From Hedera helix (taxonomy: Eukaryota; Streptophyta; Magnoliopsida; Apiales; Araliaceae), in assembly GCA_947179155.2 (NCBI GenBank), contig OX359286.1, positions 16,622,413 through 16,686,412 of the forward strand: DNA of 64,000 nucleotides. The letters run 5' to 3'. The notes under the pieces were generated by a model that was given only the letters and a program-made list of their open reading frames with translations, was not told where the DNA came from and searched no databases. A program made the translations under genes and the position numbers. The number at the start of each line of letters is the position of its first letter. Position 1 is the stretch's first letter. This document shows, piece by piece, positions 1 to 11,500 of this stretch.

Positions 1-448
1 TTTGCCTTAATTTTTGTTCAAGGTTGAAATTACATCATTTCTCTGACGGCTAGAAATGACAGAACAATATTTTTGCTGTCAGAACAACAAAAGTCGTTTG
101 AAATTTAAAAAATGTCAAAACAAGTCTAATTTTTTCTAACATTATAAATATTAATTTTACTCTTTTTTTTTGTGACCAAAATTTTCATGGAATTTTATAC
201 TTTATGGTGTTATTCTCACCCTAATTCAAAACTCTTACTCTTATATTCTTTCATACTCCATATCCAATGTCTCCATATGCATGTAAAGTTTGTGTTACTT
301 CTTGAACTTTATTATTAACCAAAAATGAAGCCTATAATAAAAAAAACATTAACTCAAACTAGCTAGCTAAAACCCCAAATAGAAAAGGGCAACAACAGCT
401 GATGATGATATAATTTAACCAGTTTAGTCCATTTGATGATGATATAAT
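1..448. other. AT-rich intergenic DNA
   Basis: No reading frame with recognisable protein similarity on either strand. A near direct repeat of TGATGATGATATAAT occurs at about 400-415 and 433-448, just before the hairpin that follows. Confidence 0.6.
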
Positions 449-575
449 ATTCTATTTAATTAATTTGAGCTTGGAGATTTGAAGGGGAGTAACAAATTCA
501 CTTGGACACTGTACCTCATTTTAAGAGAATTTCATTCCCATTCAAATCTCCAAGCTCAAATTAATTAAATAGAAT
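449..575. repeat. perfect 35-bp inverted repeat (hairpin)
   Basis: Arm 449-483 is exactly the reverse complement of arm 541-575, over 35 bases with no mismatch, enclosing a 57-nt loop. The pairing may extend weakly inward (GGGGAGT against ATTCCCA). No protein frame covers it. It could be a small MITE-like foldback, or a hairpin RNA source if transcribed; the sequence alone does not decide. Confidence 0.8.
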
Positions 576-2380
576 CTTGATGATATTAAATGAAAATTCT
601 TTGCTAAATAAAATTGTCATTTAGAACACAAGGAGCAGAATAAAATAATAAATAATAATATATCTTTCGATAAAAATATACCAATTTTTCCACTGATAAA
701 CTGTTCATAAAATTGTAATTAATTACGTATAAGTAATGGCATCATATTTATTCTACTAAAAAATCAACACCTTAAAGTAATTGGTGGAAACTATCGGTTG
801 CTCCCTAATATTAAATACAACTAAAAGAAAAAGAGCTCTTACAACGTATATTAATATATAATATAAAATTAATCTATTATATATCAAATACGTCGTTGAA
901 ATACAATCAATTATTATTATTCACATAATTCATAACTAAAATATCATATATAAAATTATAAGATATCATTATTCAAAAAAAAATCATTAGCAAAAACATT
1001 AGATGAAAAACATGAAGCTCTCAACAACGTAATATAATACAAAAACCAACACAATGAGTTGGGAAACACTTGGAAAAATATTTTAATTAAAGAGACCGTT
1101 ACTTTGTCCTCGTGCACATATTTAAGTAAGAAGTGTTCTCTTATCTAGTAGTAGTATTAATATTAATTAATGAATATTATGTTTGTCATTTTTGGTGATT
1201 AGTGTACGGCGTCATTAAAAATATTCTAAGTAAATCTAGGAAAGATTTGGTTCTTGTGTTAAGATTTAATTTGATTGTCAGCCTGAATTTGTGGTGGGAA
1301 AAAAATATTATAGTTAGTCTTTGTTCAATGCATTTTGCTTAATTTTATTATAAAAAAATGTAGGGCCTCTATTTTAATTTGATAAAATAAAACATACAAA
1401 AGTACTAGTTTGCCCTTTTAAATTTATAATAAGGAACCTTTAAGTGATGGATAATCAAGGAATGGACAAATAAGAGATCAAGAGACAAGATTGTGACACG
1501 TGGCACCGCATTCAAGTTGGTGCATTGAAAAGATATTGGCAGTTAAGAATTCAAACGTATCAGTTGAAGTGCATCTAATAAAATAGGGTTTAGGTTTGAA
1601 ATTAAATATTGGATGATGACAGTTTTTTATAATTGACCAGAATTTGAATATATGATGAAAGTAATTTTCAACTGTTTGTCTATTTTTAATTAAAAAAAAA
1701 TTATGTAAATATACGCTATCATATAACAAAATAAAATAATAAATAAAATATCGTTCACATAAAAAATTATTAATAATTATTCATTAATTACTAATTTTAT
1801 ATATATTAAATTAATTTTATTTAAACAATCGAATTTAAATTATAAAATAGAAACTAATTAAAATTAACAACTAAATTAATCTAATAACAATGGTTAATTT
1901 AAAGGTTTAAGATTATAATTTTTTTCAATATTTCATTTAAATCTCTTCAATCTCTTTTTAATAAATTAATTATATAAAATTATTAATCAAGAATTCTTTA
2001 TAATATTTATATGCATCTTTTAATGACATATAAACAAATCCTTATAAATCTGACACTATGACAACAAAATTATAAAGAACATCCTAGCTAAATAAATCAC
2101 TATATCTCAATGTGAATTAAATTAACAAGGAATTGAAGATCATATTTTCAATTGGTTACACATGGCACATATGTATATCCATATCCTATATAAGAATCAT
2201 GAATTTCATCGACGCAAAAAACACAAACATATGCTATCATATTTAGATCTAAAATTTAAAATTCATCTCTCCATTTCATATAAATTATCCTAATAATTAA
2301 CCGCAATTAATTAATACATTAATGCACACAAATATTTAACACACAAATATTTAGATCTAAATTTATAATTAAGGGTATAA
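576..2380. other. AT-rich intergenic DNA without recognisable gene
   Basis: Long A/T runs and stops in all frames. The few open frames (for example minus strand about 1478-1729) are low-complexity and resemble nothing I recognise. I see no tRNA, promoter cluster or transposon terminus that can be supported. Confidence 0.55.
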
Positions 2381-2690
2381 ACGAATCGAGTCGAGTCGAA
2401 TATTAAGTTACTCAAATTTGATTTATAAAATTTATTGAGTATGAAATAAGGTTTGAATCGACCCAGGTACGACGGGTAGGATCTAGAATCGAGCCCGGGT
2501 AGTTTAAATTTTTCGAACGAGTAAAATCTGAGTATTAATAAAAAATTATAATTTAAAAAAATTCGAGTAATTTATCAAATTTTAAACTTTACTCATTTTT
2601 GAATCGTTTATATTTCGAACCGAGTTCGAATCCATCTTTTAGTGGAATGAATAAGAATCGAACCCAAACCGTTTTATTCATTTTACAGCC
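2381..2690. repeat. decayed repeat rich in CGAGTCGAA-type words
   Basis: Contains several related words such as GAATCGAGTCGAGTCGAA near 2384 and GAACCGAGTTCGAA near 2617, in both orientations, within otherwise AT-rich DNA. Such word-rich segments are typical of old plant non-autonomous DNA transposons, but no clear terminal inverted repeats or target duplication could be drawn. Family assignment is not possible by eye. Confidence 0.25.
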
Positions 2691-3589
2691 TTATCTATAA
2701 TCCATTAAATATATAAAATATGATAAACAATTAATATATAAACAATTATATCAAAAAGAAAGAGAATTAATTTAAACTACACATCGAGTTTCATCGCAAT
2801 CTTAATTAAAAATGAGCTCATAATTGAAAAAAAAAATCAATTTCATAAAATAATTCATTATGTACAAATTAAAAATAATAAAAGAAAGAATTTAGATAAT
2901 AAAATTTGTATTTGAAGCGCGTTCTCTAATTCTTCTTCTAATCCTTGTAATTATTCGACTTAAAATCTTTTTCATATCATCAAATAATCATTCTCTTAAT
3001 TTATTCTAATTATGTTAGATCTATATTAAATCTATGTTAATTATGCCTAAAAGAAGTTCTACGTAATGTATTTATAACTTACAATAAAAATTCTAAACAA
3101 AAGTGGAATAAAAATCCAATTGCAACTCAGAAAAAGATGAAAACCCCGAATTCTGGTAAAAACTGTGTCTGCCAAACAGCCTTTAAGCCACGTCACAGAT
3201 CCACTAACCCATACCAGCCCAACCACGGCGCGTTGAATGCTAATTCCCAAACATCCGCGCATTGCGCGAGGGCTTCTTCTGAAGCTTCCAACGACGTCGT
3301 CCCGCCTGAACCCGCCTAGCTATAGATATTTACAGTCTAGCCACCGGATTCTCCTTATTTACGAAATTGCAACCAAGCCTCATTTTTCCTAAACAAAAAT
3401 AATATAAGAATAATAAAAATACATAAAATTAAATAAATTATTTAAAATACTTAAAAACTCATAAATAATTAAGCCTAAAAATATTAAATAAATATATATA
3501 TAATTCACTTATCATAAACCTCTAAAATGTTTTGAACAAATCAATTTGGTAAAACGTCTTCAAGTTCTAAAATGTGAGATCAATATTTA
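2691..3589. other. intergenic DNA with a GC-richer patch
   Basis: About 3135-3350 is clearly richer in G and C than its surroundings and includes a 60-codon open frame (3137-3319) with no recognisable domain. It may be a remnant of a captured fragment or of an LTR; nothing in it supports a functional gene. The rest is AT-rich without features. Confidence 0.45.
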
Positions 3590-3715
3590 TTTTGAAAGTC
3601 AATTTAAAATATTAAAATTGACATAATTTATTTATATTTTGTAAATAATTAACTTCATAATTATTAGTCATTTTTAAGTAATTTATAATTTCATAATTGC
3701 AGTGAAAAAAATTAG
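3590..3715. mobile_element. decayed MITE interior (Stowaway-like relative)
   Basis: The order of short blocks (AAAATTGACATAA, TTTTGTAAATAATTAA, CATAATTATTAGT, TAATTTATAATTTCATAATT) parallels the interior of the better-preserved MITE at 14683-14942. Ends are not preserved, so limits are approximate. Confidence 0.4.
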
Positions 3716-3967
3716 ATGAATGCATTCGACTTTGAATTTCAAAATGTTTCCAAAACTTTTAAAAAGTTCATATTAATCTTTTAGGTGCAACAAAATTCTT
3801 GAACATTTTTTTTCTAAAAATAAATGTAATTGAATAAATTACTAATTATATAATAAGTAAATTCTTTAAATAAAATTAACAACAATAAGAAAAATTATTA
3901 GAAAACGTTCATAACATCAAGCAACACTTCTCTTTGTAGCGAGTTTGAAACAATTGATTTAATTGTT

Positions 3968-4305
3968 GAATCTGAGATTTTGGAAATGACAAATCAAGAT
4001 ACTTTTTTGTGTCTCAAATTTTCAACCAAAAGTTAATTCAAATGACCCCTTTTTGGGATTTTGATTTGTCCAAATGTTGCATTGTTTCTTGGAACCATAA
4101 ATGTTGTTGTCTTGTTTTTAACAAGAACAATCATAACCAGAATTTGAATCTGGGATTTTAGACATGACAAATCAAGATACTTTTCTGTGTCCCAAATTTT
4201 CAACCAAAAGTTAATTAAATGGCCCCTTTGTAGGATTTTGTTTCGTCAAAATATTATATTGTTTCTTGGGATTAATTTTTGTTGTGGTGTTTTTAACAAG
4301 TAATA
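3968..4305. repeat. two-copy diverged tandem duplication
   Basis: A segment starting GAATCTGAGATTTT at 3968 recurs at 4146 as GAATCTGGGATTTTA, an offset of 178 bases. Both copies share ATGACAAATCAAGATACTTT, TTTTCAACCAAAAGTTAATT, TTGTTTCTTGG and TTTTTAACAAG blocks in the same order. No coding potential is seen. Confidence 0.75.
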
Positions 4306-4465
4306 ATATTGGAAGGGAATATTATATTGCAAGCATGTGCAAGTTCACTAGTGGATGTTCCTACATCTAGAGAGAGATAGATGATTCCTTTTTTATAGGA
4401 AAAGAGATTCAGATGTTTGAATGGTTTTTTCAGTTAAACCTTGAGTCATTCAGATCTATTAAGAG

Positions 4466-5045
4466 CTTATCAAATATGAGACCATCACCTACGTTAGGGT
4501 GTGGGCTCGAGACCTAAACCTATGCTCGAGGCCCAAACCTCAGGACCAGATCACATAAACCCAAGGCCTATCACCTATCACTCGGGAAATACGTGCACGC
4601 GCCAGAAAACTATCGGCAGCTCCGAACTATAACTATTGATATTCGTAAAAGAAGTCATACTTTAGAATTAAAATAATAAGTCCTATCTCACAGACAATGA
4701 ATTTTTTTTGCAGACTTATGGGACTAAGGGCCGCCTTGCCCACGTGGGTTGGTTCCTCAACTGCCTTCAATTGATGGGATGTGTCGAAGAGACGTTTCTC
4801 AGTACCCAAATGTGCCTATAAAAGGAAGTCTTGTGGAGCGATGTAAAGGCCAGCCACTCGCACACATTCAAACTCTTCATATTTGTTGGTATTTTTTCTA
4901 CATTGTTCACCAACACTTGCACTAGAAGCGTGCACAACTCCCATTGCTCACCTTGAGAACGCGTTGTGCAGGTTCGGTGGAGCTAATGGACCACCGGAGA
5001 CATCACCTCGAAGGACATACTATCATCAACCAACTAACTATTCAT
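4466..5045 (+). mobile_element. putative LTR fragment with TATA box
   Basis: The segment is GC-richer than its flanks and has the layout of a gypsy LTR promoter: a G-box-like CCCACGTGGG near 4739, a canonical TATAAAAG at 4817-4824, and a downstream stretch of short CA-rich sequence. No matching second LTR or target duplication was found in the window, so it is either a solo LTR or a truncated copy. Limits are approximate. Confidence 0.4.
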
Positions 5046-5157
5046 ACGAGAAATACTTTGTGAAAATATTATTTTCACTTATGAATATATATTCTTTAAA
5101 TAGATGCATAGATGTCAATTTATTTTTATTTTTATTTTTATTTTGGTAATAACTTTA

Positions 5158-5240
5158 GTTTTGTCAAGATTGAATCACAAGACCTCATACATTCAAAGTC
5201 TTATGAGTAGTTATTTTACCATTGAACCATGAGGGAGTCC
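5158..5240 (-). repeat. possible tRNA-derived SINE head
   Basis: Read on the minus strand, TGGTTCAATGGTAAAA resembles an RNA polymerase III A box, and about 35 bases later GGTCTTGTGATTCAATC resembles a B box. The acceptor stem does not pair well, so this is not a functional tRNA gene. Alternative: chance resemblance in an old repeat. Confidence 0.3.
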
Positions 5241-6350
5241 AAACTTCAAAATATAAACTCGACGCCCAAATTCAATTTCCACCGCAAACTCTATCTCAAT
5301 TAAAAGCACCCCAGTTTTGTGCGCTTTAACATGTTGCATCCAAACTTAGTGCGGAGGATGCAAATTATTTTGATACTCAAAGTTTATAGTGATTTGAGAC
5401 AAAAATAATATTTTGGAAGAAAATCGAGTTAAGCCAAAACTATAAGGAACAATTTGTGATTTAGTCTAAGCTTTGCCTGCTTGGTTTGTAGGGTTCCAGA
5501 ATTTGAAGAACTTTTTCTACTGGGATTTGCTTATACTATCTCTAATAAGCTAAGTACCATCTAGTTAGCACACCAGAAAGATTTCTCTCCTGACGTCTGA
5601 ATTAGTGATGCATCAAGGTTAATGCGAAAAGGCTAGCAGTAAATTAGAAGTTAGTTTCTTCATCATGAAATATCATGATACTAGGCTTGAAACTAATCAT
5701 ATACTCAACGTATGCTTGTAATTCTTTCCCTACTTTATGATTTTTAAGTATCTAAATTGCCACCAAATATATTATGAAGTAACCATAATTTTTATAAAAA
5801 AAACTAACATTTTATTTATTTTTATTCTATTACAATTTTAGTGCCTTGGTTAATTCTGAAATATTAAGACGTCTCTGGCACTAGGCTATCACTTTCGTCT
5901 TATGAAGTAACCTTCATTGTATTAAACTATGAAAACTCACCGAGGTCAAAGTCTAACACAAACTATGTCATACAAAATTCCCATAGGGGAATCGAAAGAA
6001 CAAAAACCATGCAGAAGATAAGCCTCAATTTTCTTCAAACAAATTCTATAGATATTATCAAAAACTATGACAAATGCCTCCATAATCGGATGGTAATATT
6101 TGCGGAGATTTCAGTCACTATATGTGACCTCGAATTACATATTCTGATATGCAAGCTCAATTCAGAGAGTTACGAATAACTTGAGTATATATCATACTAA
6201 TGAGGGTTCACATGTGCTCTGCAATTCATATGCTACAAATGCTGCATTCTTGCAAATAACACAGGAAAAGTAGCGATATAATTAAGGTAAAAACAATGAA
6301 AAATATGACCAAAAATAACATTAAAACCTCCTTAGCACGTCGAAAGTTCT
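5241..6350. other. intergenic DNA 3' of the mitochondrial glycoprotein gene
   Basis: No supported coding frame. The stretch next to 6350 lies directly downstream of the minus-strand stop codon and probably holds the 3' UTR of that gene. The rest is featureless AT-rich sequence. Confidence 0.5.
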
Positions 6351-8495
6351 CTATATCTCAACGAAAGATCTGATTTTCCCTAACCAACCAATAAGCTCAG
6401 ATCTATCCTTGTTAATCATGTATTCATGCATAAAACTAGAGAGGTCATTATTTACCCCTCTTGCTTTCAGGAACTCATAAAGTGCTTCCCGGAGCTTGCT
6501 GTCCAAATCCCTGAAAGCAATAAAATTCGTTAAAAAAATTCTGCCAAGTAACTTATAAGAGCTAGCTCATGAAGTTTACATAGATTCAACTAGAATACCA
6601 ATAAAAGATCAGAAGTTTTGTATCACAAACGTTATGCCCTGAATACTCCCGGAAGTAAATTGAACTAAGAGGAGATTAGATATAGTGGAAAAGTCACTGA
6701 TATTTAATAAATAATTGAATTGTTGAATTAAACTTTAAGTGAATATACCGAGATTGTTAAAGTTGACATCATCTAAGTTAGTTAACTCAGGTCATGCAAA
6801 TAAGGAGGAAGTAAGGAACAAAAGGAAAAAGGTTGCCACCTTCAAAAACATGTACATGCAGACAATGTGAGAAACATAAAGATCTAAAGAAAGAAAACTG
6901 TTCATACTTAAAATTAGGTCCCATGTAGGGCTGTGGCAGTGAACCATCACGATTAAATATGTATACTTTCTGTATCTCTAAACAATCTGGCCATGCCGAG
7001 CACACAAACTCCAGTGACTCACATCCTTCACCCCGTGTAATATCAACTAGCAAGCTAATGTGAAGCCGCACATCTTCCCCAGCAATATCATAACCAGATT
7101 TTGGAACAATAGCCGACCCATCAAACATTGTAGCTTCAATTTTGATATTTTCATCCTCGGCATATTTGCCCCTCAAAGTGACCCATTGCTCACCAGGCCG
7201 ATCTTCAACAGTAAAGGCATTGAATTTTGTAACTGGCTATACAGAAAATCAAAAAAACAAACGGGAAATAAATATGAATGTTGAAACAAGTAATAGAACC
7301 AGAAAAATACTTTACAAAATTGATATTTCAGGCATCTAATAATAACTAAAAGTAGCACTCAAACCTAGAACAAATTTAAGGTAGTTCACATTCTTATATT
7401 AATTTCCATTTTCTCAGCAACCAAAGAGAGAATTATACTGTTTGTTGTTTGTTGACCTTGAATATATTGTTAATTGATTGAACTGAGAATAAAATAAATA
7501 GACAAAATTAATATGCACAATTACATGTGAATGAGCATATGTAATATGGAACAGGTGAAAATTAACCCAAAGCCTTGGATACATTGAAAAAAATTATATA
7601 TCTTTCCTGCTGAGGAAATAAAGTACTTGTTTCTCATTCAAGCACTCACCTTAACAGATTTCTCCCAAAGTTAATTACAGGTTGAAACAATCCGAGTATA
7701 TTCAGTAACAACTTCATTCAATACAAAATATAAAAATTAATATCTCCATCCAGAGAAGAAAATCCTACATTTTTGGGACTTTTTTTTTTTTCTTTTTTCT
7801 TTTTAACTAATAAGTCTCCATTTTTGTGATACCTAATTATCGGAATTTGAAAGATTGAATAAAAAAATAAGAAGGAAAAATTAGTTCTTCCTATAAGTAA
7901 ACTTAAATTATACATTTTGCATAGTAACAGATACATTAGATCCAATAATAGAGAAGACGAGCCAAAGAATTACTAAGAGAGGAAACCGACACTGATAATA
8001 ATCATTTAGTTTAAATTAGTAATTAACACTCCCTCCGTCACTCAAAAATTGGCTTAATGTGACTGTTGTGGTCAAATTGACCAACTTTAAAATTTAGAAT
8101 TAAACATATTTATTTATATTTTCAAACCTATGAAAAATTGAGGTGATAGTAAATTTTATATAGTTTCTTATAGTTATAGTTTCTCTCCCTGTATTTACAA
8201 GAATATAGTATATATTTTGATTAAAAAATTGGTCAATTTGACTGAAAAATTCAAACTAAACCAATTTTTGCGGGATGGAGGGAATAGTTTGTTTCCATAT
8301 TGAGCTAGGTTACCTAAGTTGTATTAGAATTAGGGGTTTTATGTAATATAAAGTGAAGTCAAAACCAGATAGTTTGATATATTAATTTGAATTGAGTCTT
8401 TGGGATATTGTTTAGGTGTTGTTCTTCATCCCCTTCCCCCTTCTTTCTTTATCAATTATTTGGGCACCTCTGAAATTTGTCTTGTATCAACATGT

Positions 8496-8528
<33 letters not shown>

Positions 8529-11500
8529 TACATAGGGGACCGATCCATTGACAACGCTACAAAAATATAATTATCCTTACAACAAATCTGACATTTAAAT
8601 GACCCTCGTTTACAGTATAATTTTCAGGTATTCGCAGTATTATACTGTGAATATTATTAAATATCCAAAATACCCCCAACATCCAAATGAATAAACTCAT
8701 CGTCCGTAGTATAATATTATGAACGATATAAATTGCGAAAATGTCATCCGCAATATTAAACAGCTGATGGCATTTTTGAAATTTCTACCGTCTGTAGTAT
8801 TAAACTGCAGACGATAAGAATTGCGAAAATGTCATCAACAGTTTCGGATGACATTTTTGAAATTTCTGTTGTCCGCAATATTAAACTGCGGACGATAGAA
8901 ATTAAAATTTTCAAAATTTGCATGACGTCGTTTTAAGGAGAGCTTTCGTTCGCAGTTTAATAATGCGGACGTTGTCCACTTATGTTTTCTCCGATCTTTC
9001 ACATCTAAGATCTAAACGACCCAAACACATTTGAGAGAAAAGCGACCAAGCAACCGTTCCAATTGGTACACAATCCGACATCGTTGCTATTACCCACTCA
9101 TATAAGTTGTTATACCCATGTTTGTTAGGATTTAGGATAAGCGAAATTGATAATTTTTTTGATATTTTTCTTTATAGTATACAAAAGATCAACCTTATGT
9201 CTATATTTGTTTTTTTGCAAAGTTTTGTTGTATACAAAGTGCAAAATCAAAGATACATTATTGCCATCAACAAAACTTTTTAAGCATACCTGTTAAGTTA
9301 GGATTCTTCTTAATAATTTTATTTTATATGTAATGATAATACCATCAATATTTTGTTGATATATGTTTGTTTTGTTTGGTTTAGTTATCGAAATAGAATT
9401 CAATGCTGGACCAGTTGATAGTACTCTGTTGTGGGATCACGCTAACCACATCTCCAGTATTGTATGAAACAATTCTCACTTTACACGTTCCTTAAGAATA
9501 GATGAGTGGAACTGTGAAAGATCTATAGAAATGTGGGTGTTAAGTGATGCCTAAAAATAGTTATTACAAGAATGGGGGTTCGGGGGGGGGGGTATTTCGT
9601 AATACTAATTTATGTAACCAGTTAGATGTCTAGTTGATAAAAGTTTTGGTGTAGCGTTGGCGGAGTGAGACAAATACATTTCACTTTCTAACGGGTGAAA
9701 TGACAATAACCTTAGAAGATGTATACTTCATTCTAGGATTACCGATTATAGGTCAACCAAGAACATGTACATTAATAAAAAGTTTAATTTTTTTTTTAGC
9801 CGAGTGAATTTAGTACATATGTATTGAATAATGATAATCTGTATAGCCAAGGGGATATTGTCTTGTCTTGGTTGGCCGCCAGATTTTGTGAACTGCCCCT
9901 GGATGCCGACATGGAGATGGTGGTGACGTACACACGCACTGTATATACTGGGGAAGATTTTATTTGCATCTCCTTCTCGCAATGTCATACACCCTAGATA
10001 TCTATTATTTCTACAAGATGTTGACAAAATCTGCGATTACACATGTGGAGTTGCGGTTTTGGCTTGTTTGTACTGCAACTTACATAAAGCCACCCGCCTT
10101 GATGTTAAAAGCTTTTCGAGATGTTTAACACTTCTCCAGGTATTTTATTGACTCTACTTAAATATGTATTTACATTGATATTAAATTTACCTCGTACTGT
10201 ATTTGTAATTTTTAACTTGAGCAAATGGTACACAGTTCTGGGCTTACGACCGACAATAAAGACAGTATTAAAGAGTCCTGAAGACCATATCCCTATCATA
10301 ATCAAATATTTTATCGAAGAGAGTTTGATAGGATGACAGCTACAATGGTACACTGGATGCTGTATTCAAATTTTGACAATTTAGTGGCTCAAGAGTACTA
10401 GACAGCTTGGTATAGTGGGGCCTTACGTAATCCCCTCATTTGGCTCAACGTCGTAGAATTTCAAATGTCAGATTGCTTGTTGAGACAATTTAGAGAACTA
10501 CAAGATATTCCTGAGGCCTCGATAGAAATGATTGACAAGATAGACAATTTCGTAATACTAATTTATGTAACCAGTTAGATGTCTAGTTGATAAAAGTTTT
10601 GGTGTAGCGTTGGCGGAGTGAGACAAATGCATTTCACTTTCTAACGGGTGAAATGACTATAACCTTAGAAGATGTATACTTCATTTTAGGATTACCGATT
10701 ATAGGTCAACCAAGAACATGTACATTAATAAAAAGTTTAATTTTTTTTTTAGTCGAGTGAATTTAGTACATATGTATTGAATAATGATAATCTGTATAGC
10801 CAAGGGGATATTGTCTTGTCTTGGTTGGCCGCCAGATTTTGTGAACTGCCCCTGGATGCCGACATGGAGATGGTGGTGACGTACACACGCACTGTATATA
10901 CTGGGGAAGATTTTATTTGCATCTCCTTCTCGCAATGTCATACACCTTAGATATCTATTATTTCTACAAGATGTTGACAAAATCTGCGATTACACATGTG
11001 GAGTTGCGGTTTTGGCTTGTTTGTACTGCAACTTACATAAAGCCACCCGCCTTGATGTTAAAAGCTTTTCGAGATGTTTAACACTTCTCCAGGTATTTTA
11101 TTGACTCTACTTAAATATGTATTTACATTGATATTAAATTTACCTCGTACTGTATTTGTAATTTTTAACTTGAGCAAATGGTACACAGTTCTGGGCTTAC
11201 GACCGACAATAAAGACAGTATTAAAGAGTCCTGAAGACCATATCCCTATCATAATCAAATATTTTATCGAAGAGAGTTTGATAGGATGACAGCTACAATG
11301 GTACACTGGATGCTGTATTCAAATTTTGACAATTTAGTGGCTCAAGAGTACTAGACAGCTTGGTATAGTGGGGCCTTACGTAATCCCCTCATTTGGCTCA
11401 ACGTCGTAGAATTTCAAATGTCAGATTGCTTGTTGAGACAATTTAGAGAACTACAAGATATTTTTGAGGCCTCGATAGAAATGATTGACAAGATAGACAA

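Noticed and set aside
3137..3319. 60-codon open frame in a GC-richer patch
   Set aside because: No domain, no plausible splice partners, and no gene-like context; probably chance openness due to base composition.
5158..5240. Functional tRNA gene
   Set aside because: A- and B-box-like words are present but acceptor and anticodon stems do not pair.
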